From NCBI GenBank assembly GCA_007026445.1, contig VDMD01000020.1:248001-312000 (forward strand): a DNA stretch of 64,000 bases, in the 5' to 3' direction. Both the position numbers and the translations under genes were made by a program. Position 1 is the first letter of the stretch. Each line of letters starts with the position of its first letter. The notes beneath the pieces are model-generated. The model made no database searches and had not been told where the DNA came from. It was given only the letters and a program-made list of their open reading frames with translations. This stretch comes from Schizophyllum amplum (taxonomy: Eukaryota > Basidiomycota > Agaricomycetes > Agaricales > Schizophyllaceae). Positions 49,201-60,158 of the stretch are shown in pieces.

Positions 49201-49729
49201 GTCGTGTTTGAGCTCGCTGTAGGCGCGTATGCGGGAGTCGAGGTAGATGGCGTAGTGCTGGAGGTTCTGGGGGGCGCTGTAGCCTGCGAGAGCGGGGTGT
49301 TAGCGAATGATGGGAAATCAGGCGCTGGCCACACACCCTCCCAGTTCCCCGCGGAGACATTGCGGAGGCGAAGGACGTCGTGGGTGCATAAAAATGACAG
49401 GACATTGTCGGTAGCGCCGCTGCGCATCATGGTGTGAAGGACGATGAGGGCCTTGAAGACGACCTGCGGGGTGTGAGCTAGGCGCAAGTGTGTTGGTGTG
49501 CACGGACAATGGCGTTGGGTTCTCGGAAGCGCGGGGACAGGGCTTTGCAGACATCGCCGACTGCGCCCTCCTCGGACCAGGTGGCGGCGATGATGGGCTC
49601 GAGGTACTGAGCTCGGCGTCGGCATCAGCGGCGGCGGCGTATGATGAACGACGTGGCGCGCACCTTTGCCTTTGGAGGGGCGGGCTTGGGCTTGCAGGCG
49701 AGCTTGACGACCTTGTCGAAGCTAGACAT
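46226..49729 (-). CDS. AP180/YAP180 clathrin assembly protein (ANTH domain)
   Basis: An endocytic adaptor that binds PtdIns(4,5)P2 and clathrin at the plasma membrane. Exon 1 reads MSSFDKVVKLACKPKPAPPK. Later exons give YLEPIIAATWSEEGAVGDVC, VFKALIVLHTMMRSGATDNV, YSAPQNLQHYAIYLDSRIRA, KLRIMTVEKGLLRETKAVHR, FYLDDLEDELTTTALRMLVK and EHYFEMSHVDAEAALKIYKH, together the complete ANTH domain (about residues 1-290). After a linker with NVIDFFAAIEEEQP comes a 600-residue Gln/Gly/Pro-rich tail. It holds five NPF motifs (EH-domain ligands), about thirteen [LIVM]-x-x-Q-x-T-G motifs, and a polyQ run from a TGC/CTG microsatellite at 46262-46290. The start at 49729 is the family's conserved MSSFDKVVK. Its N-terminal half is duplicated at 58.1-60.2 kb. 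Confidence 0.92.
46262..46290 (-). repeat. CAG-type microsatellite coding polyglutamine
   Basis: Repeated TGC triplets (plus strand) near the 3' end of the AP180 gene encode a run of about ten Gln residues. Confidence 0.85.
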
Positions 49730-49849
49730 GACGGTCGGAAACAAGGCGCGCTCGACGTCGCCGACGACGCTCAAGACAAGATTCAACGACCGCCGCCGCC
49801 GGGCCTCGCATCCGCGAACCCGGCAATCGCCGTTCCCACGGCGGATGTT
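47989..49849 (-). repeat. Segmental duplication, copy 1 (5' half of AP180)
   Basis: This 1.86 kb block covers the AP180 start region through codons for RQMTGMPMQV. It recurs in the same orientation at 58124-60158, with exons almost identical and introns partly diverged. Confidence 0.93.
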
Positions 49850-50220
49850 GACTTGTAGCTAGCCATGCATCCCACAACGCAGCCAGCACACAGCCAGGAC
49901 ACATTAAAACCCTGGAGGTCTCGCAGGCCGACGCTGCCACAGCTCAGCGCGAACCCTCGACGCTTCAACTCGAGTCTCGGACTCGTCGACTGGCAGCGCA
50001 CGTGCCACAGCTGTCACCTGCCGAATCACGTCATCGCAAACTTGAACTTGAACTTGACTGGCGCGGTCATCGTCGCTCGTCGCTCGCCGTTACAGCCGCC
50101 AGTCTACCATATCTCTGAACTTGGATGTTACCCACTACTATCACGTGCCACGGTGTCAGGGTCTGCCTCGTGCTGTGGTGTCGGCTTGTCCACGGCCGTC
50201 AGAGCCCCCGGGGCCTTCGT
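49850..50220. other. Upstream flank of AP180 copy 1
   Basis: Sequence here is not shared with copy 2, so the duplicated block ends about 120 bp upstream of the start codon and took only a minimal promoter. No gene seen. Confidence 0.45.
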
Positions 50221-50228
50221 GAGTTAGT

Positions 50229-50306
50229 CGTATTCCTATGCTATATACCGATACCAGGGTGGTCATTGTATTCCTACTCTATATACCGATACCGGGGGTG
50301 GCCTCT
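50229..50306 (+). repeat. Two-copy ~38 bp direct repeat
   Basis: Two adjacent copies share TATTCCTA followed by CTATATACCGATACC and GGTGG, with a few differences. Confidence 0.75.
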
Positions 50307-50979
50307 GCTGTGGGCATGTCTCTCTCATCTGGCTGGCTTGCTACTTCTAGCTGAGGTTGCTGAATGCAACCAAGGATTTCCCAAGTCATCTTCAACAAAC
50401 TGAAGCAACCTGAACATCAGTAACCAAAAATCGGTCACGGAGCGAGTCCAAACTCGCCCTTCAAAGCAGTGACATTTTGACCGAGTTCCAGCTGTTGAAT
50501 AGCAAAGGATGCCCTCACTGCAAGGGCAATTCACAACGCCAATCAATAGGAAATTCGAGGAATCTCGGTCAGAAGGCACAAATCAATTAGCCTCAGCGCG
50601 AGGTCATACAGGATGTATGTATACACCGAGAACCAACAACCACCCGACACTCGAGGCTACAAGCCCGCACCCCGCTGACTGACCCGACTGCATCCTTGCC
50701 GTTCTCCAAGATGAGACGGTGCTCAAAAGAGGGAAGCAAGGGCGTTGGAGAAGGCGGGTGAGAGCACCGCGCAAGGTGTGCAAGGGCGTCAGGACAAACG
50801 GCAAGAGCATCGGAAAAGACGTGCGAGATGATCGGAAAAGGGGAGCGAGTACGATGTTCTTGACCGCGTGGGCGACGGAGCAAGAGTGTCAATATCGTGC
50901 AATGGGGAGGTTACATTGATGGTTGAGGGTCGCAAGCATTGGGAAGTTGCAGACTGAAGTCGCTGTTGGAACTTGATGC
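50307..50979. other. Gene-poor interval
   Basis: Short open frames only; no domain or splice-supported model. Confidence 0.35.
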
Positions 50980-51560
50980 CGAGTATTTGGAGTCGGAGGT
51001 GAGAGTTCGATGTCAGAGGTGAGAGTCGGATGTCGGAGGTGAGTGTCAAGGGTTGGAACCCAGAGTCGGTGCTCAAGACCCACAGTCGGTAGTGGAAACT
51101 CAAGAGTCGGAAGTCGAAGGCGAGGGTTTGAAGTTGAAGGCGAGGGTTTGAAGTTGAAGGTGTGAAGCGGAAGTCGAAGGCGTGAGTTGGAAGGCAAAGG
51201 CGTGAAGTGGAAGTTGAAGGCGAGAATCAAACCTCGAAGGAGAGAGGCGGAAGTCGAAGGAGAGAATCGAAACTCGGAGGCGAGAGTTGGAAGCCGAATG
51301 CGAGAAGCTTGTCCGCATTGACGGCAACAAGCAGCCTATGAAATGGAGAGTCAGCAAGGTTGACAAGCGTCCAATCGAATGTCGAGGGTGAGGGTTACTT
51401 ACTGAACATGTCAAAGACGGATACCTTGAGTGAGCGGCATCTTGATGCGAGGTCGAAGGCGAGTGACTCGAGTCGAGATCGACGGTAGCGTCTTCATGCA
51501 AAGTCGGAGGCGGGTAACTTGACTGTCGAAGTCGGTGACTTGAAGCAAGGTCGGATGTCG
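50980..51560 (+). repeat. Degenerate minisatellite, ~20-24 bp unit
   Basis: Many diverged copies of a purine-rich unit like GGAAGTCGAAGGCGAGAGTT fill about 580 bp. Copies are clearest at 51105-51310 and fade on both sides. The divergence suggests an old array. Confidence 0.72.
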
Positions 51561-52440
51561 CAGGCGTTCAAGACCGTGTAGCTGAAAGGTCTAGATACTT
51601 AGCAGCTCATCGCGAGGCCTGCCGGCGAAGGCAGCTTGACGCCACTGGCAGTGTTGGGCGGAACGCAAAAGATGCAAAGAAAACGAATTCAGAGCGGAGA
51701 GCGCAGAAGACGGGCACGACGCGCGCCGACGGCGTCCGCAGCGCGCTTGCCCGACAAGAGAGGCAGGAAGGACGGTCATGGGTGTGAGAAACGCGAGAGA
51801 CGGGTCCGCACGCTTGATCGGCTCGCACGTTCCCGGTTCCGTTCCCACGGTTCGTTTGCCCTTCCCCTCGCCTCCTCCCGCCTGCCCACCTCTCCCAAAA
51901 TCTCCAAACCACTCGCAGAACAATCGTACAAGTCTATAATAATACCAGAAACACGTCTATCTGTGTTTCTCCCCAGAAAACCCTATACCTCCCACTTTCG
52001 TCCCCCCTGCATTTCTCCACCGCCCTCCCGCTGCATATTCACCACCAGCGTCCACTTCCACCTCGTCGCAAGCCCCCGAGGCACATCCTCCTACACTCAA
52101 CCGTCTACTACGACATACATACACCCCTCTGACCCCCGAATATACTTTACTCCCCCTCGCTCACCCTCCCCGCCCCGCTGCCGCCCTCCCGACCTTCCGA
52201 CCCTTCTCGAACGTCTTCCCTCCCCAAATTCCTGCTTGACGAGTGGAGCGGTGGAGCCCCACGTGACCGCCAAGCCTGCTGCGGACGCGGTCGGCCAATG
52301 GAGGGCAGGCGAATGCGAATATGCCCAGCTTTTTTGCGCTTTTCTTGCGTGCATTGATCTGGGGCGTGGAGTGCGACGGGTAGCGAGTGCCGTGCGTCGA
52401 GGGTATATAGGGAGGGGGTAGGATCTGGTGATGAGCATCC
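51561..52440. other. Gene-poor interval
   Basis: A 261-residue plus-strand frame (51636-52421) has Ser/Pro/Arg-rich composition and no domain. No confident gene. Confidence 0.35.
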
Positions 52441-52545
52441 TCCTCCGCCTTCTTCACTTTCTTTCCTTTCACTTCATTCCTTTCACTTCACCGATATTCC
52501 TTTCACTTCACTGATATTCCCTTCCCTTCATTCCTTTCACTGCAC
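52441..52545 (+). repeat. TTTCACTTCA-type simple repeat
   Basis: About six copies of CTTTCACTTCATTCC or CACTTCACTGATATTCC in tandem, a pyrimidine-rich stretch just upstream of a small open frame at 52606. Confidence 0.6.
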
Positions 52546-55500
52546 CCGCATCTATCTCGCTTTTACACTCGCCATTTTCCGCTACCTCGACTTCCTTGCT
52601 ACTGTATGGCGCTCTTCTCCAGGGATACTCGCTCCGATGGTGCAGGTAAGCAGGCTTCACTTGGCTTCGCTTCGTTGTTCAAAGACTCCGCTATCTGCCT
52701 TCAGTTTCCCTTCGACTGGCATCCCGCGTGCTCCCTATACTCGCTATTCCCGGTCAGTTACCTCAGATCTGACTGCTTGCATCGCTCTAACCGCTTTCTG
52801 ATCTGTCTAGATTCAACGTCGATACTGACGTGTGTCGCTTTTGCGGCATTCAACCGAATATCTGGCATCTGGCACGTCTTCATTTCAACCCGACTTCAAT
52901 GCCACTGATGCAATTTCATTAGGCTTCGCAACGAGTTGTCCTCGTACTATGATCACTGTTCTTGGCGAAAGGTCGCTTTCGGTCACGATCTAAATATTCT
53001 GGATCACTGCCGGGTACGTTTCTGGGAATCCCATCACACCGGCACTGACCTAGCTCGCAAATAGCAACTCGCGACTCCACTGACAATCATCCTCGACTTC
53101 ACAGCCAGTGATCCTCGACTTCACCAACAGTGACCCGCCAGTCAACTGAGGTGCAACACGTACTCAATATGGTCAGTCACTATTCATTTTCCTACCTTTC
53201 GATCCTTTTACTAACCTCGTCCATCAGGGCACCCACCACGTTCCTCATTGCGCTCCGCACTCTTTGACACACGCGGCGACGACGCACGTGTTCCCGCCTT
53301 CGCGCGTGTCCCGCCGCGGTGGCGGGCTCGCATGACGCGACGAGCGAGTGGCGAACATGTCGTGCGGCTGCTGACGCATGGGTTGTGACGGTCACCCGCC
53401 GCCCTCCTCGTCTTTCACAGATCCCACGCGTCATGTCCGGCACCCCATCTCGCTGTCTGCGACAGCGAGCGGTGCCGCTGCATCGCGATGCGAGTCGTAA
53501 GTCGTGGTGAGCATAAGCGTCATTGTATCACGCAATGAGCTGACGACCTGCGTCTAGTGCCCGTCGCGCTGCCCGACCTCGCGAGAGCGCGTTCGCGTCT
53601 CCAAGACCCTCGTCGGCAACGACGAGGATGGCCTCAATTCGGCGGCCGGCTCGCCACTGCGCCTGCCGCTTCGCGTCAGGGCGCCTGCGCTGGACATTGC
53701 ACGTTTTCTGGACGGTAAGTAATTTTGCGCCATGCAACCGACCGTGCGCCATGCTCAACGCTCTGCCAGGTCTCGCCTCACCGTCTGCAACGGCGTAGCG
53801 GCGCTGCGCTGCGGGCCACGAGTTGAGATGAGCGCATGACTTACCGGATTACGTAAGCCGCCGCCCACAGTTGCCTACAGGACGACAGGTTTCCCGGCCC
53901 CCGGGACTTTGGCGATTCCACTGCTCTTGCCCGTCTCCGCGGCCACCCCGACGCCGCCCACGTTCCTCAGTGAGTGAGGACCTCACAGAGTCGGTAGCAT
54001 ACTCACATATTGCCCAGCCTTTACCAGCCCCGCCGACACTCACTGCCAGCCCTCAGATCGTTCGCGTGCTGCAAGTTGAACGTTGGGTCACGTGACTATT
54101 TGCCAGGTCCATATCGCCGATTATTCGCATGACGGCTGGCGTGTACCTCTGGACCCACAACTCGCGAGGCTGGTGCAGACGTGTATATACCACGTTTCTA
54201 TTGACAATGAGTACGTCCAAGTATCGCGTATGACGCTACCTGATGCTCGTCGTGTATCAGATCTGTGCTCCCCGACCTCGCCCTCATCGACCGCGAGCGC
54301 CGCCGCCGCTTCCGGTGACGATCTTGCCACGATCCTCGGTGAGTGCATAACTCGTGGATTACATAAGCTGCCGCTCACAAGTATACCGACAGGCTGACGT
54401 GACACCTTGGACGCGGGTCCTTGCGACACGCCTCGAAGAAGCCAATGTCCACATTGACTCGCCAGGTCGACGACTCAACCCATCTCGGTGCCGGTTCATG
54501 CTGCCCTTGCGCATTTCACTAGCCTGGCTTGGTAAGCGGTAGATTGCAGTCGTCCGCGGACTCGAGCTCATTGTGCCATCCAGTGCCTGCGGCGTTAACG
54601 TCCTCAGGCTCTTCTGCGCCGTCGCGGGCTGCGGCCAGAACCACGTTGTCCGGCGTGAAAGGCCGTGCGATGCCACACGAACACTGACGCACCCCGGCGG
54701 ATGCCCTCTCAGGGGGTTCGAAACGTTGCCACGGCTGAGGCGGCGCCGCGCGCACCTCTGCGAAGTTCAACATCGGATCACGTGAGTAGTGCGTGCGCTT
54801 CGGCGCCGAAATTAAAGTTGAACAATCGCGTGGGCTCCCACAACTCGCGATATTGCGAGGCGGCGCTGCGGTCTTCGTCATGTAAAGGTAAGCTCGTTGT
54901 GACCGCATCTGGTGAACTGATGGTCAGGCCTGTGCGTGGACGTGACGCCCACCGCCGACATGGCTCCCGTCGGTGCGGTGTTGCGTGTTTGCTGCTGTGC
55001 GCAGCATCGTTCTTCCGGCGTGTGGTGCGTGTGCTGACTAGACCCACAGAATCGTTCGCCTCCAAGTCACGAGGGCCCGCCACGGGTCTCCGTGAATCTT
55101 TGCGAGGATCATTGTTTCTCGCTTGTTGGAGAACAATACAAAGATGGGTTGGCCGTTCGCAGCGACCGGCGCGACTGCTGACGTACCGGTCAGCTGGCGT
55201 CTTGTCCCCGTGTTGTAAGGTTCTTCTGTTTGTCCTCTCGCCTTCTTACCTGGCTGACGGTCGTCGTAGCCGTGGTCGTGAGAGTAGTCCGGCTGGATCG
55301 TCAGTCTAGCAGTCTCTTATTTATCTCTCACCCCGCGTTTGCTAGCAGTGTAAGTACGATTCTGGCACACCCTTCCTGTGTGAGGGGCGATGGGTCCGTC
55401 CGCCCGCGTCCTCCCAACGAGTCAGTACGTGAGTATACACACTTGTTCATGTTTGGTATCTATTAACATGGAGTTGTCGTAGCCGTGGTCGAGAGAGCTG

Positions 55501-55700
55501 TCTAACCCGGCTCGCTGCGATGGCGGGAAACGCTTGCGCTTGGCGGACGCACTCATGGGTGAGCGAGTTATCTTGTAGAACGCGAGTGCCCGTACTGACT
55601 GCAACTTCAGACCGCCGCCGAGAGCGCTTTGTATCTTAAATGAAGGTGCGTAGCGCACGCGCCGACCTCAGCTGATTATGAGGCATGCCCCATAACCGCA
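52546..55700 (+). other. Donor-rich tract that may hold a multi-exon gene
   Basis: No single open frame exceeds about 200 residues, but strong GTAAG/GTGAG donors recur on the plus strand, each ending a short open segment: near 52646, 53498, 53716, 53970, 54339, 54533 and 54890. Some segments read like protein (MTLPDARRVSDLCSPTSPSS; WTRVLATRLEEANVHIDSPG). I could not find a phase-consistent chain or a domain. Two diverged copies of one word (GGATTACRTAAGC) at 53844 and 54356 suggest old internal duplication. Confidence 0.25.
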
Positions 55701-56570
55701 TACCAAGGTATCGGACGGCCGTCTCACTTCATCGAGCTCCTTCACTGGCTGATATTCGAGGGCGAAGGCAAGACATACTTGACGGTGGCGGAATTCTTAT
55801 ACATCGGTACTTTAACTTACGCATGTAGTAAATAGATTGAGAGCCTGGCGTACTGCGAGCTATACTCACGCACTGACACGCGCGGTATCGGCGTGCACGC
55901 CGCTCCAGCGCTCGTGACTTCGACTACGCGAGTGCCTCCCTTTGGCGTCGCAGTTGCGCGAGTGCCTACCTTTTGCTTTGTGTCGACCGCCGTCAAACTT
56001 CATTGCAATAGCAGGTATGCACTCTTTGTTCACTCGCATCGCTGCTCAATCTCAAGCTCATCTGTCTTCCTCTCCCTCCCCTCGCCACCTCCGTATTCTC
56101 TTCGCTTCGCACAGGCTCGCTCGTCAACATCATCGCAATAAACATTTGATATTGGTGCGTAACTACTACAACACGGTGTTCAACGTACTCTACCCTCCCC
56201 CTGCCACCGTCAATCCACCACCGTTGTCCTTGCTCCTCCCCCTCCATGCCCCGTCGCCATCTCCACGTCCCTTCCCTCAACCCGTCGTAACACGGCGAGA
56301 GGAAGGGGTCTGCCGACATGCTCGAAACGACGTCGTGGGGATGTCGATCCACTCACCCTCCTAGCTCGTCGTGGTAAGTCCCAGTGATGTTGCCTCCTTC
56401 GTCCCGCCTCGAGCGGGATGTCCGCGCCCCCTCACTGCCTCACTGCCTTCCCTCGGGCGAGAGGCGTAGTGAAACAGGTGAGTGCATCCCCTTCGCTTCC
56501 GCCTTCCCACATTGTTTTTGTCGACGGCGAGAAGGGCGATGGGGAGGTCGGGGGACAGTGGCGATGGGGG
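55701..56570. other. Gene-poor interval
   Basis: Only short open frames. A 20 bp near-repeat (CGCGAGTGCCTMCCTTTKG) occurs twice at about 55927 and 55957. Confidence 0.35.
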
Positions 56571-56665
56571 AGGTCGAGGGGACGGTGGCACGCTGCAGAA
56601 GTCGTCGGTGGCACGCTGCAGAAGTCGTCGGGGGCGGAGCCGTACAAGTCGTCGGCGGGTCTGTC
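56571..56665 (+). repeat. ~24 bp repeat, two clear copies plus one diverged
   Basis: Two copies of GGTGGCACGCTGCAGAAGTC and a third diverged copy (GCCGTACAAGTCGTCGG). Confidence 0.65.
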
Positions 56666-56735
56666 AACAATGTGAGCGCGGCGAGCGGAGGTGAGCTTCA
56701 CCTACCTCCAACGGCTTTGACGGCGGGGCGGGTCT

Positions 56736-56862
56736 CACTCTTTCCGAAGGCGACGCCTCACCGCTGCCGAAGGCATGCGCCTCACCCCTGCTGAAGGGCC
56801 AGCGCCTCACCCCTGCTGAAGGGCGAGCGCGTCACCTATGCGGAAGGCGAGCGCCTCCCCGC
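56736..56862 (+). repeat. 24-25 bp tandem repeat, about five copies
   Basis: Units of the form GCGCCTCACCCCTGCTGAAG with variants (GCGAGCGCGTCACCTATGCGG). In phase with neither flanking coding region. Confidence 0.75.
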
Positions 56863-56984
56863 TCTTCAACGGTACGTTTCCTGTGTAAGTGTGTCAGCGG
56901 ACTCCCCCCTCGCATCTCCTTCCCTCGTGCTGTGTAACCCTGCATCCTCGCCCTGCTGGGAGTCATCTCCCCACCCCCTTTGCC

Positions 56985-57200
56985 TCCGCCGCTCCTCCCC
57001 TTCACATCTCGCCCCTTCGCATCTCGCCCTCCTTCGCCCCTCCCTCGCATCTCGACCTCCTCCCCTTCGCATCTCGCCCCCTCCTCCCCCCCTCGCATGG
57101 CACCTATCTCCCCCGCATCGACCTTCACCTCCCTCCCCTTCACCCCTCCCTCCCCTTCACCCCTCCCTCCCCTTCGCCCCTCCCTCCCCCGCATGGCCAC
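56985..57200 (+). repeat. C/T-rich 17-18 bp repeats
   Basis: CTTCGCATCTCGCCC copies at 56998-57085, then three to four CCCTCCCCTTCACCCCT copies at 57129-57190. They overlap the 3' end of the chimeric AP180 frame. Confidence 0.7.
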
Positions 57201-60038
57201 CCCCTCTCGCGTTCCGACAACGAAGTTCGCTCGGAGAAGGGAACCACATCGTGGAGAAGGGAACCACGTCGTGGAGAAGGGAACCACGTCGTGGACAAGG
57301 GAGCCACGTCGCGGAGAAGGGAACCACGTCGCGGAGAAGGGTTCCACGTCGCGGAGAAGGGAACCACGTCGTGGAGAAGGGTTCCACGTCGTCCTCCATA
57401 CTCTTGACGAGCTTGGAAGGAAGCAAGTCCCGCAGGAGGGAAGGAGATCGTGAAGGGAGAACACGCCTCCTCGCTCGTTCCCTCCCCCCGTCCGTTCCCT
57501 CCCCCGTCCGTTCCCTCCCCTCGTCCGTTCCCGCTCCTCGCCCCTTCGGTCGCCCTGCCCCTCGCCCCTTCGGTCGCCCTTCCCATCGCCTCTCTCCGCC
57601 CCTTCCCATCGCCTCTCTCTGCCCCTTCTCGCAACGCCCCCTCGCCCCCGCCTCTCCTTGCAACGCCTCCCACCCCACCCTTCCTCGCTCCTCCCCCTTC
57701 GCCCCTCGTCCATTCCCTCGCCCTTCTCCCCTCTCCTCGCCCTTCTCCCCTCCCCTCGCCCTTCTCCCCTTCTGTCGCCCCTCCCTTCCCGTCCACCTTG
57801 CGTCGGACACCTCCCTCCTGCCCGACCTCCCCCCTTTTCGCTCCTCCCCCTTCGCGCCTCGTCCATTCCCTCCCCTGCGCCCCTTCTCGCTCCTTCCTCT
57901 GCGCCCCTTCTCGCTCCTCCCCCAGCGCCCCCCCTTCTCGCAGCGCCTCTCGCCCGTGCTCGCAACACCTCTCGCTCCTCCCGCGACACCTCTTGCCCCC
58001 TTCTCGCTCCTCTCGCCCCCAGCGCCCCCCTCTCGCCCCCTTCTCGCTCCTCTCGCCCCCTTCTCGCTCCTCCCGGACCGCCCCTCCTCCTGCCGGGACC
58101 GCCCCTCGCCCGGGCATGCCCGACACCTGCATCGGCATACCCGTCATCTGCCGCTGCACGAACGGATTCGCGATCTGTTGTTGTTGGAAGTATGCGGAAT
58201 TCGGGCTGAAGGGTGCTTTTGTTAGACATCAATCAAGCAGGACAGTATAGTACAGGGCACCCACCTATTCGTCGCCGGGTTAAACATCGTCGGCTGCTCC
58301 TCCTCGATCGCGGCAAAGAAGTCGATCACGTTCTTGTTCGCGGTGGACGAGGAGGCCGCGGCATTCGGGGCGCTGGCAGAGGACGCCGTGGACGGCTTGG
58401 AGTCTGCGGGAGCATTGTCAGCTCGGTAAACGATGACTAAGGCTACGGAACGGTCGGAGATGATGAGCGACGTGGGGAGGGGCATTATCCGCCACTTGGG
58501 ACTACGTCCGCCGCTCAGAATCGCAGACACCGCCTAGCATCGCGGCCGCCACCCAGCTTCGCAGATGCAACCCAGCATCGCGAATACCACCCAGCATAGC
58601 ATGTACACTGACAAGCACCCTCAACGCACCTTCCGACTTGGTCCTCCGCGCGTCCGTCTCCTTCACCAGGCCCTTGTCCACGGCCTGCTTGTTCACCTTG
58701 TACTCGACACGGTTTTGCTCGAAATTGGGGTCGTCGAGGTATTCTTGCAGTGCGCTGGCGAGGGATACTGGGGCCTGCGGGAGGGGGTGTTGTTAGATGA
58801 TGTGAGAGTGACACGGGAGCGGTGAGAGTGAGACGGGAACGGTGGGAGATGAGCACATCGTTGGCTGATAACGGAGGTCTTCGTTTCGACTGCCTGTACT
58901 TACGTGCTTGAGGTTCGGTATCGAGACGTTGAGGAGGTTCTGTAGCTTCCTTGCGACACCGAGGAACTCGACGACCTTCTCGGTTTGCTTGCAGAAATGC
59001 TTGTAGATCTTGAGCGCGGCTTCTGCGTCGACGTGTGACATTTCAAAGTAGTGCTCTGTGTAATGTCAGGAAAGTTGTCTGTGGATGGGAGGGTTTGCGC
59101 ACCGAGCAAGTTGATGACACCTTCGTTGCCGGCTTGAAAGAGGATGAGGAGATCCTTGACGAGCATTCGTAAAGCAGTGGTCGTAAGCTCGTCTTCGAGA
59201 TCGTCGAGATAAAACTGGGAAACAATCAGACACGGCCACAGACAATATGCAGCAGACGGACCCTGCATTCCACCAGCGAGTCAATCATGCGGTGGACTGC
59301 TTTGGTCTCCCTGAGCAATCCCTTTTCGACGGTCATGATTCTAAGCTTCCTGCCGGTGACGGTCTTGCTGCGCGACACGCCCGCGCTGGCTGCGGTCTTG
59401 TTTCGCTCACTCTTCGCCTTGAGCTTGGTGACGTTGATGCCGAGCTCGTCGTCGACGACATTGGAGTTGCGCATGTCACGGTTGTTCTCGGCCTGGACGC
59501 GTATGGCGTCGTGTTTGAGCTCGCTGTAGGCCCGTATGCGGGAGTCGAGGTAGATGGCGTAGTGCTGGAGGTTCTGGGGGGCGCTGTAGCCTACGGGGTG
59601 GATAAGCGTTAGCGAATGATGCGAAATCAGGCGCTGGCCACACACCCTCCCAGTTCCCCGCGGAGACATTGCGGAGGCGAAGGACGTCGTGGGTGCATAA
59701 AAATGACAGGACATTGTCGGTAGCGCCGCTGCGCATCATGGTGTGAAGGACGATGAGGGCCTTGAAGACGACCTGCGGGGTGTGAGCTAGGCGCAAGTGT
59801 GTTGGTGTGCACGGACAATGGCGTTGGGTTCTCGGAAGCGCGGGGACAGGGCTTTGCAGACATCGCCGACTGCGCCCTCCTCGGACCAGGTGGCGGCGAT
59901 GATGGGCTCGAGGTACTGAGCTCGGCGTCGGCATCAGCGGCGGCGGCGTATGATGAACGACGTGGCGCGCACCTTGGCCTTTGGAGGGGCGGGCTTGGGC
60001 TTGCAGGCGAGCTTGACGACCTTGTCGAAGCTAGACAT
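57140..60038 (-). CDS. Chimeric AP180 paralogue: ANTH domain joined to a repeat-derived tail
   Basis: All ANTH exons of the AP180 gene are present and open: MSSFDKVVKLACKPKPAPPK at 60038, then YSAPQNLQHYAIYLDSRIRA, VEKGLLRETKAVHRMIDSLV, FYLDDLEDELTTTALRM, MSHVDAEAALKIYKHFCKQT, VNKQAVDKGLVKETDARRTK and DSKPSTASSASAPNAAASSS. Splice sites match copy 1. After IANPFVQRQMTGMPMQV the homology stops. The frame runs on for about 330 codons through low-complexity sequence (Arg/Gly/Glu-rich), ending at 57140. It keeps only one NPF and one QMTG motif and lacks the Gln-rich tail. One intron (about 58405-58630) is expanded by 8-16 bp repeats. Either a new chimeric gene or a recent pseudogene without damage to the ANTH part. 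Confidence 0.62.
57232..57391 (+). repeat. Eight-copy 20 bp repeat with internal palindrome
   Basis: Eight units of GAGAAGGGAACCACGTCGTG, differing at one to three positions. Each contains CCACGTCGTGG or a close variant, which is nearly self-complementary. A 20 bp unit shifts frame at each copy, so all three frames are read in turn by the chimeric AP180 tail. Confidence 0.92.
57440..58115 (+). repeat. Pyrimidine-rich tract of degenerate 15-18 bp repeats
   Basis: About 670 bp in which the plus strand is nearly all C and T with scattered CTCGCCCCTTCT or TCGCTCCTC units. It creates long spurious open frames on both strands. It joins directly to the duplicated AP180 block. Confidence 0.85.
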
Positions 60039-60158
60039 GACGGTCGGAAACAAGGCGCGCTCGACGTCGCCGACGACGCTCAAGACAAGATTCAACGACC
60101 GCCGCCGCCGGGCCTCGCATCCGCGAACCCGGCAATCGCCGTTCCCACGGCGGATGTT
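58124..60158 (-). repeat. Segmental duplication, copy 2 (5' half of AP180)
   Basis: A direct repeat of 47989-49849, about 174 bp longer because introns near 58405-58630 and 58790-58880 carry insertions. The exon sequence is nearly unchanged and differences fall mostly at third positions and in introns. Confidence 0.93.
58500..58610 (+). repeat. Repeat insertion in a copy-2 intron
   Basis: Five or so degenerate copies of CACCCAGCATCGCGAAT-like units, absent from the matching intron of copy 1. Confidence 0.7.

Noticed and set aside
54700..54790. tRNA-like B-box (GGGTTCGAAA) near 54715
   Set aside because: No matching A-box or acceptor stem at the right distance; no cloverleaf could be drawn.
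57232..57391. CRISPR-like array
   Set aside because: Units are contiguous 20 bp repeats without spacers, in a eukaryotic genome; it is a minisatellite.
56891..58225. 444-residue plus frame in the C/T-rich tract
   Set aside because: Ser/Pro/Leu/Arg repeats from low-complexity DNA; opposite strand and neighbouring frames are equally open.
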